A stretch of 8,134 bases of DNA from Pseudomonadota bacterium (GTDB lineage: Bacteria; Myxococcota; Polyangia; GCA-2747355; JACKDQ01): contig JAUVBO010000085.1 in assembly GCA_030591195.1 (NCBI GenBank), positions 1 through 8,134 on the forward strand, given 5' to 3'. Of this stretch, positions 6,118 through 8,134 are shown piece by piece (position 1 is the stretch's first letter; every line of letters starts with the position of its first letter). The notes under the pieces are model-generated. The model ran no database searches, was not told the origin of the DNA, and saw nothing but the letters and a program-made list of their open reading frames with translations. Both the position numbers and the translations under genes were made by a program.

Positions 6118-6261
6118 ATGCTGACATGGAGCATGCTCTTCACATTGTTCTGGATCGCCTACGAGACCTGGCAGGACGACGAGGACCCCCGGATCGGGAC
6201 GCTGATGATGCAGCTGCTCGATGCCGCCGAGGCGGCGCCCAAGCCCCTCGGCACCAACTGA
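6118..6261 (+). CDS. Small hypothetical protein (47 aa), hydrophobic N-terminus
   Basis: I do not recognise this protein. Its first 15 residues are hydrophobic and aromatic (MLTWSMLFTLFWIAY), followed by an acidic stretch (ETWQDDED) and a likely amphipathic helix (LMMQLLDAAEAA). A membrane-associated micropeptide is possible. Evidence for coding is that 44 of 47 codons end in G or C, as in neighbouring genes, and that the stop lies only 17 bases before the tautomerase start. The frame stays open to a GTG at 6055, but the codons from 6055 to 6117 lose this bias (several end in A or T), so the ATG at 6118 is preferred; the ATG at 6133 is another option. No Shine-Dalgarno sequence supports any of these starts. 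Moderate confidence only. Confidence 0.45.
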   Translation: MLTWSMLFTLFWIAYETWQDDEDPRIGTLMMQLLDAAEAAPKPLGTN

Positions 6262-6264
6262 TAC

Positions 6265-6270
6265 GGGGGA
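6265..6270 (+). promoter_or_regulatory. Shine-Dalgarno GGGGGA for the tautomerase
   Basis: GGGGGA ends 8 bases before the ATG at 6279. It supports this start over the longer open frame from 6126, and the start also puts the catalytic proline at residue 2. Confidence 0.6.
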
Positions 6271-6278
6271 AGCCACCG

Positions 6279-6662
6279 ATGCCCCAGCTGACCCTCGAGC
6301 ACTCGGCGAACCTCGAGCTCCAGCGCTGCGTCGCGCTCGATCAGCTGCTCGGCCGACTGCATCGCGTGCTTCACGACGTGGGCGGGATCGACCTCGCCAA
6401 GTGCAAGAGCCGCGCGGTCTCCCGCGAGGACTTCGTCGTCGGTGATGGCAATCCAAGCCATGCCTTCGTCCACCTCGAGGCGCGCCTGCTCGACGGTCGC
6501 CCGCCCGAGCTACGCCAGCGGATCGGCGAGGCGTTGGTCGCGCTGCTGACCGACGCGCTGACGCCCTTCGCCGGCGGCTTCGCCCTGCAGGTCACCGTCG
6601 AGCTGGTCGAGATGCCCCAGGCCGACTACTTCAAGGCCACCCTGGGTCAGCCCGTGGCGTGA
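6279..6662 (+). CDS. 5-carboxymethyl-2-hydroxymuconate Delta-isomerase-like tautomerase
   Basis: This encodes 127 residues, close to the 126 of Escherichia coli CHMI (HpaF/HpcD). The N-terminus MPQLTLEHSANL matches the family. After Met removal, Pro2 becomes the N-terminal catalytic base of the tautomerase superfamily. Other shared parts are KSRAV with R45, AFVHLEARLLDGR (62-74) and a closing VELVEMPQADYFK (107-119). In the known pathway CHMI isomerises 5-carboxymethyl-2-hydroxymuconate during homoprotocatechuate (4-hydroxyphenylacetate) breakdown in the cytoplasm. No other gene of that pathway is in the window, so the real substrate is uncertain. It follows the small ORF by 17 bases and precedes ahcY by 85 bp. 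Family call confident; physiological role open. Confidence 0.88.
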   Translation: MPQLTLEHSANLELQRCVALDQLLGRLHRVLHDVGGIDLAKCKSRAVSREDFVVGDGNPSHAFVHLEARLLDGRPPELRQRIGEALVALLTDALTPFAGGFALQVTVELVEMPQADYFKATLGQPVA

Positions 6663-6683
6663 CGCGAGCGGCCGGATTGGCGT

Positions 6684-6712
6684 TTGACTATCCACGGGCC
6701 ATACGCTACGAG
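6684..6712 (+). promoter_or_regulatory. Possible promoter for ahcY
   Basis: TTGACT (6684-6689, 5 of 6 to the -35 consensus) lies 17 bp before TACGAG (6707-6712, 3 of 6 to -10). The predicted start near 6719 gives a leader of about 29 bases. The -35 is good and the -10 is poor. I looked for an SAH riboswitch in the 85-bp gap and do not recognise one. Confidence 0.35.
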
Positions 6713-6735
6713 ATCGGCTCGCTGCACCAACCAAC

Positions 6736-6740
6736 AGGAG
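6736..6740 (+). promoter_or_regulatory. Shine-Dalgarno AGGAG for ahcY
   Basis: AGGAG ends 7 bases before the ATG at 6748 and supports that start, which also matches the usual N-terminus of the enzyme (YKVADLGLA). Confidence 0.75.
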
Positions 6741-6747
6741 CTCGCGG

Positions 6748-8004
6748 ATGAACTATAAGGTTGCCGATCTTGGCCTGGCCGACGCCGGCCGCCTCCGGAT
6801 CGAATGGGCAGAGTCGCGCATGCCAGTGCTGATGCGCCTGCGCGAGATGTACGCCAAGACCAAGCCGCTCAAGGGCATGCGGATCGCCGGCTGTCTGCAC
6901 GTGACCAAGGAGACGGCGGTGCTGATCCGCACCCTGCGCGCCGCCGGCGCCGAGCTCAGCTGGTCGGGCTGCAACCCGCTGTCGACCCAGGACGACGTCT
7001 CCGCAGCGCTGGCTGCCGAGGAGACCTCGATCTACGCCTGGCACGGGATGAACACCGAGGAGTTCTACTGGTGCATCGAGAAGACCCTCGAGTTCAAGCC
7101 GACGCTGACCCTCGATGACGGCGCAGACCTGATCTTCACCGTGCACAACAAGCACCAGGACCTGGCGGCGGATATCATCGGCGGCACCGAGGAGACCACC
7201 ACCGGCGTGCATCGCCTGCGGGCGATGGCCGACGACGGCAAGCTGCTCTACCCGGTCTACGCGGTCAACGACTCGGAGACCAAGTGGGACTTCGACAACG
7301 TCTACGGCACCGGCCAGAGCTCGATCGACGGCATCCTCCGCGCCACCAGCGTGCTGATCGCCGGCAAGAACTTCGTCGTCGCCGGCTACGGCCACTGCGG
7401 CCGCGGCTGCGCGATGCGAGCCAAGGGGCTCGGCGCCAACGTGATCGTCACCGAGGTCAAGGCGACCGCGGCGCTCAAGGCAACCCTCGAGGGGTTCCGG
7501 GTGATGCCGATGGACGAGGCCGCCAAGCTCGGCGACATCTTCATCACCGCCACCGGGATGAAGGACATCATCGTCGGACGCCACTTCGCGTCGATGAAGG
7601 ATGGCGCGGTGGTCTGCAACACCGGCCACTACGACTGCGAGCTCAACCTCGATCAGCTCGGCGCGCTGCCCGGGGTGAAGGTGCGCGAGGTCCGCGCCAA
7701 CAACGAGGAGTACACCCTGGCCGACGGTCGGCGGATCTATGTCCTGGCCCAGGGCCGGCTGGTCAACCTCGCCGCCGCCGAGGGGCACCCCTCGGAGGTG
7801 ATGGACATGTCCTTCGCCAACCAGTTCCTGGCGCTCAAGCGGCTCAAGGAGCTGGGCGGCGATATGGACAAGCAGGTCTACGAGATGCCCGAGGAGCAGG
7901 ACCAGGAGATCGCCCAGATCAAGCTGGCGACCATGGGGCTCTCCATCGACACGCTGTCGGAGGATCAGATCAAGTACGCCACCGACTACTCCGCCGGTAC
8001 GTGA
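6748..8004 (+). CDS. ahcY: Adenosylhomocysteinase (S-adenosylhomocysteine hydrolase), short type
   Basis: This encodes 418 residues, complete. The enzyme reversibly splits S-adenosylhomocysteine into adenosine and homocysteine using bound NAD+, relieving inhibition of methyltransferases in the cytoplasm. Substrate-site features are LHVTKETAVL (H51, T53), CNPLSTQDD (75-83), DDGAD (123-127), EETTTGVHRLRAM (148-160), and NDSETK with K179, then D183-N184. The Rossmann domain carries GYGHCGRG (213-220) and VIVTEV with E236, which would hold the NAD ribose. NTGHYD (291-296) and EGHPSEVMDMSFANQ (345-359) are also typical. It lacks the roughly 40-residue insert of many proteobacterial enzymes. It has YGTGQSS (186-192) instead of YGCRES, and ends in QIKYATDYSAGT rather than the KPxHYRY tail. 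These mark the short type known from archaea and Thermotoga. Confidence in the enzyme is very high. Confidence 0.97.
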   Translation: MNYKVADLGLADAGRLRIEWAESRMPVLMRLREMYAKTKPLKGMRIAGCLHVTKETAVLIRTLRAAGAELSWSGCNPLSTQDDVSAALAAEETSIYAWHGMNTEEFYWCIEKTLEFKPTLTLDDGADLIFTVHNKHQDLAADIIGGTEETTTGVHRLRAMADDGKLLYPVYAVNDSETKWDFDNVYGTGQSSIDGILRATSVLIAGKNFVVAGYGHCGRGCAMRAKGLGANVIVTEVKATAALKATLEGFRVMPMDEAAKLGDIFITATGMKDIIVGRHFASMKDGAVVCNTGHYDCELNLDQLGALPGVKVREVRANNEEYTLADGRRIYVLAQGRLVNLAAAEGHPSEVMDMSFANQFLALKRLKELGGDMDKQVYEMPEEQDQEIAQIKLATMGLSIDTLSEDQIKYATDYSAGT

Positions 8005-8010
8005 TCTTCA

Positions 8011-8030
8011 GCGCGGGCCCGGGCCCGCGC
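8011..8030. terminator. Perfect 20-bp GC palindrome between convergent genes
   Basis: GCGCGGGCCCGGGCCCGCGC is its own reverse complement and contains only G and C. As RNA it would fold, from either strand, into an 8-bp stem with a 4-base loop. It lies 6 bp after the ahcY stop and 11 bp before the stop of the opposing gene. No T-run follows, so a two-way terminator is inferred from symmetry and position. Confidence 0.5.
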
Positions 8031-8041
8031 CTCCATACAAA

Positions 8042-8134
8042 CTACCAGTTCTTGGCGCTGCAGTTGGCCCCGTTGATCGCCTGTTTGCAGGCGCCCAGGC
8101 CGAGGGCGGCGCAGCTCAGGGTCTGCCACTTCCC
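8042..8134 (-). CDS. C-terminus of a Cys-containing protein, cut by window edge
   Basis: The last 30 codons and the TAG stop (8042-8044) are present; the remainder lies beyond the window. The visible residues include SCAALGLGACKQAINGANC and end in KNW. Three cysteines in 30 residues suggest an exported, disulfide-bonded protein. Coding is supported by 29 of 30 codons ending in G or C and by a frame open to the edge. It converges on ahcY. I do not recognise the family. Confidence 0.5.
   Translation of the reverse strand, partial: GKWQTLSCAALGLGACKQAINGANCSAKNW

Noticed and set aside
5129..6127. Minus-strand 332-codon frame opposite the glycine-rich gene
   Set aside because: The plus strand has a GGAGG site, a lipobox and an ordered glycine-rich domain; the minus frame has none of these and no recognisable motif.
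6663..6747. SAH riboswitch upstream of ahcY
   Set aside because: The 85-bp leader region is short and I cannot find the conserved core or pairing of an SAH aptamer. A covariance-model search would settle it.
6706..7788. Minus-strand 360-codon frame opposite ahcY
   Set aside because: It is antisense to a fully conserved AhcY, and its Gly/Val/Asp/His-rich product is typical of the complement of such codons.

Overview
The window is uniformly GC-rich, with third codon positions almost always G or C. The proteins suggest a Myxococcota / former Deltaproteobacteria-type Gram-negative: three putative lipoproteins, one with a Cys-dense N-terminus (CPCG...C...C), and a PilZ protein of the kind myxobacteria carry in many copies. 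No rRNA or taxonomic marker is present, so this placement is inference. I see no tRNA, rRNA, CRISPR array, insertion sequence, transposase or phage gene.

Layout. At the left edge (1-1521, +) lies the 3' part of a MuiA/DUF4139-family gene. It converges on a minus-strand block: a zinc-ribbon/PilZ protein (1545-2105), an M14 zinc carboxypeptidase lipoprotein (2182-4056) and an M23/LytM peptidase lipoprotein (4161-4946), transcribed in the order M23, M14, PilZ. A 218-bp intergenic region (4947-5164), with AT-rich patches in an otherwise GC-rich sequence, separates this block from a divergent plus-strand gene. That gene (5165-6049) encodes a glycine-rich lipoprotein whose repeat pattern resembles the glycine-rich domain of animal ALK/LTK receptors. 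It is followed by a probable 47-codon hydrophobic small ORF (6118-6261), a 5-carboxymethyl-2-hydroxymuconate isomerase-like tautomerase (6279-6662) and a complete S-adenosylhomocysteine hydrolase, ahcY (6748-8004). The right edge holds the last 30 codons of a minus-strand Cys-containing protein (8042-8134), convergent with ahcY. GC-only palindromes without a U-tract sit in both convergent gaps.

How the genes relate. The left and central genes are mostly envelope functions: two metallopeptidase lipoproteins, a glycine-rich lipoprotein and a probably exported MuiA-like protein, plus a likely cyclic-di-GMP-responsive PilZ protein. The right part is cytoplasmic metabolism: ahcY clears the methylation by-product SAH, and the tautomerase looks like an aromatic-catabolism enzyme without its pathway genes nearby. 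I see no convincing new multi-gene system. The best leads are the ALK-like glycine-rich lipoprotein with its regulatory region, the short 'archaeal/Thermotoga-type' AhcY, and the small ORF just upstream of the tautomerase gene.
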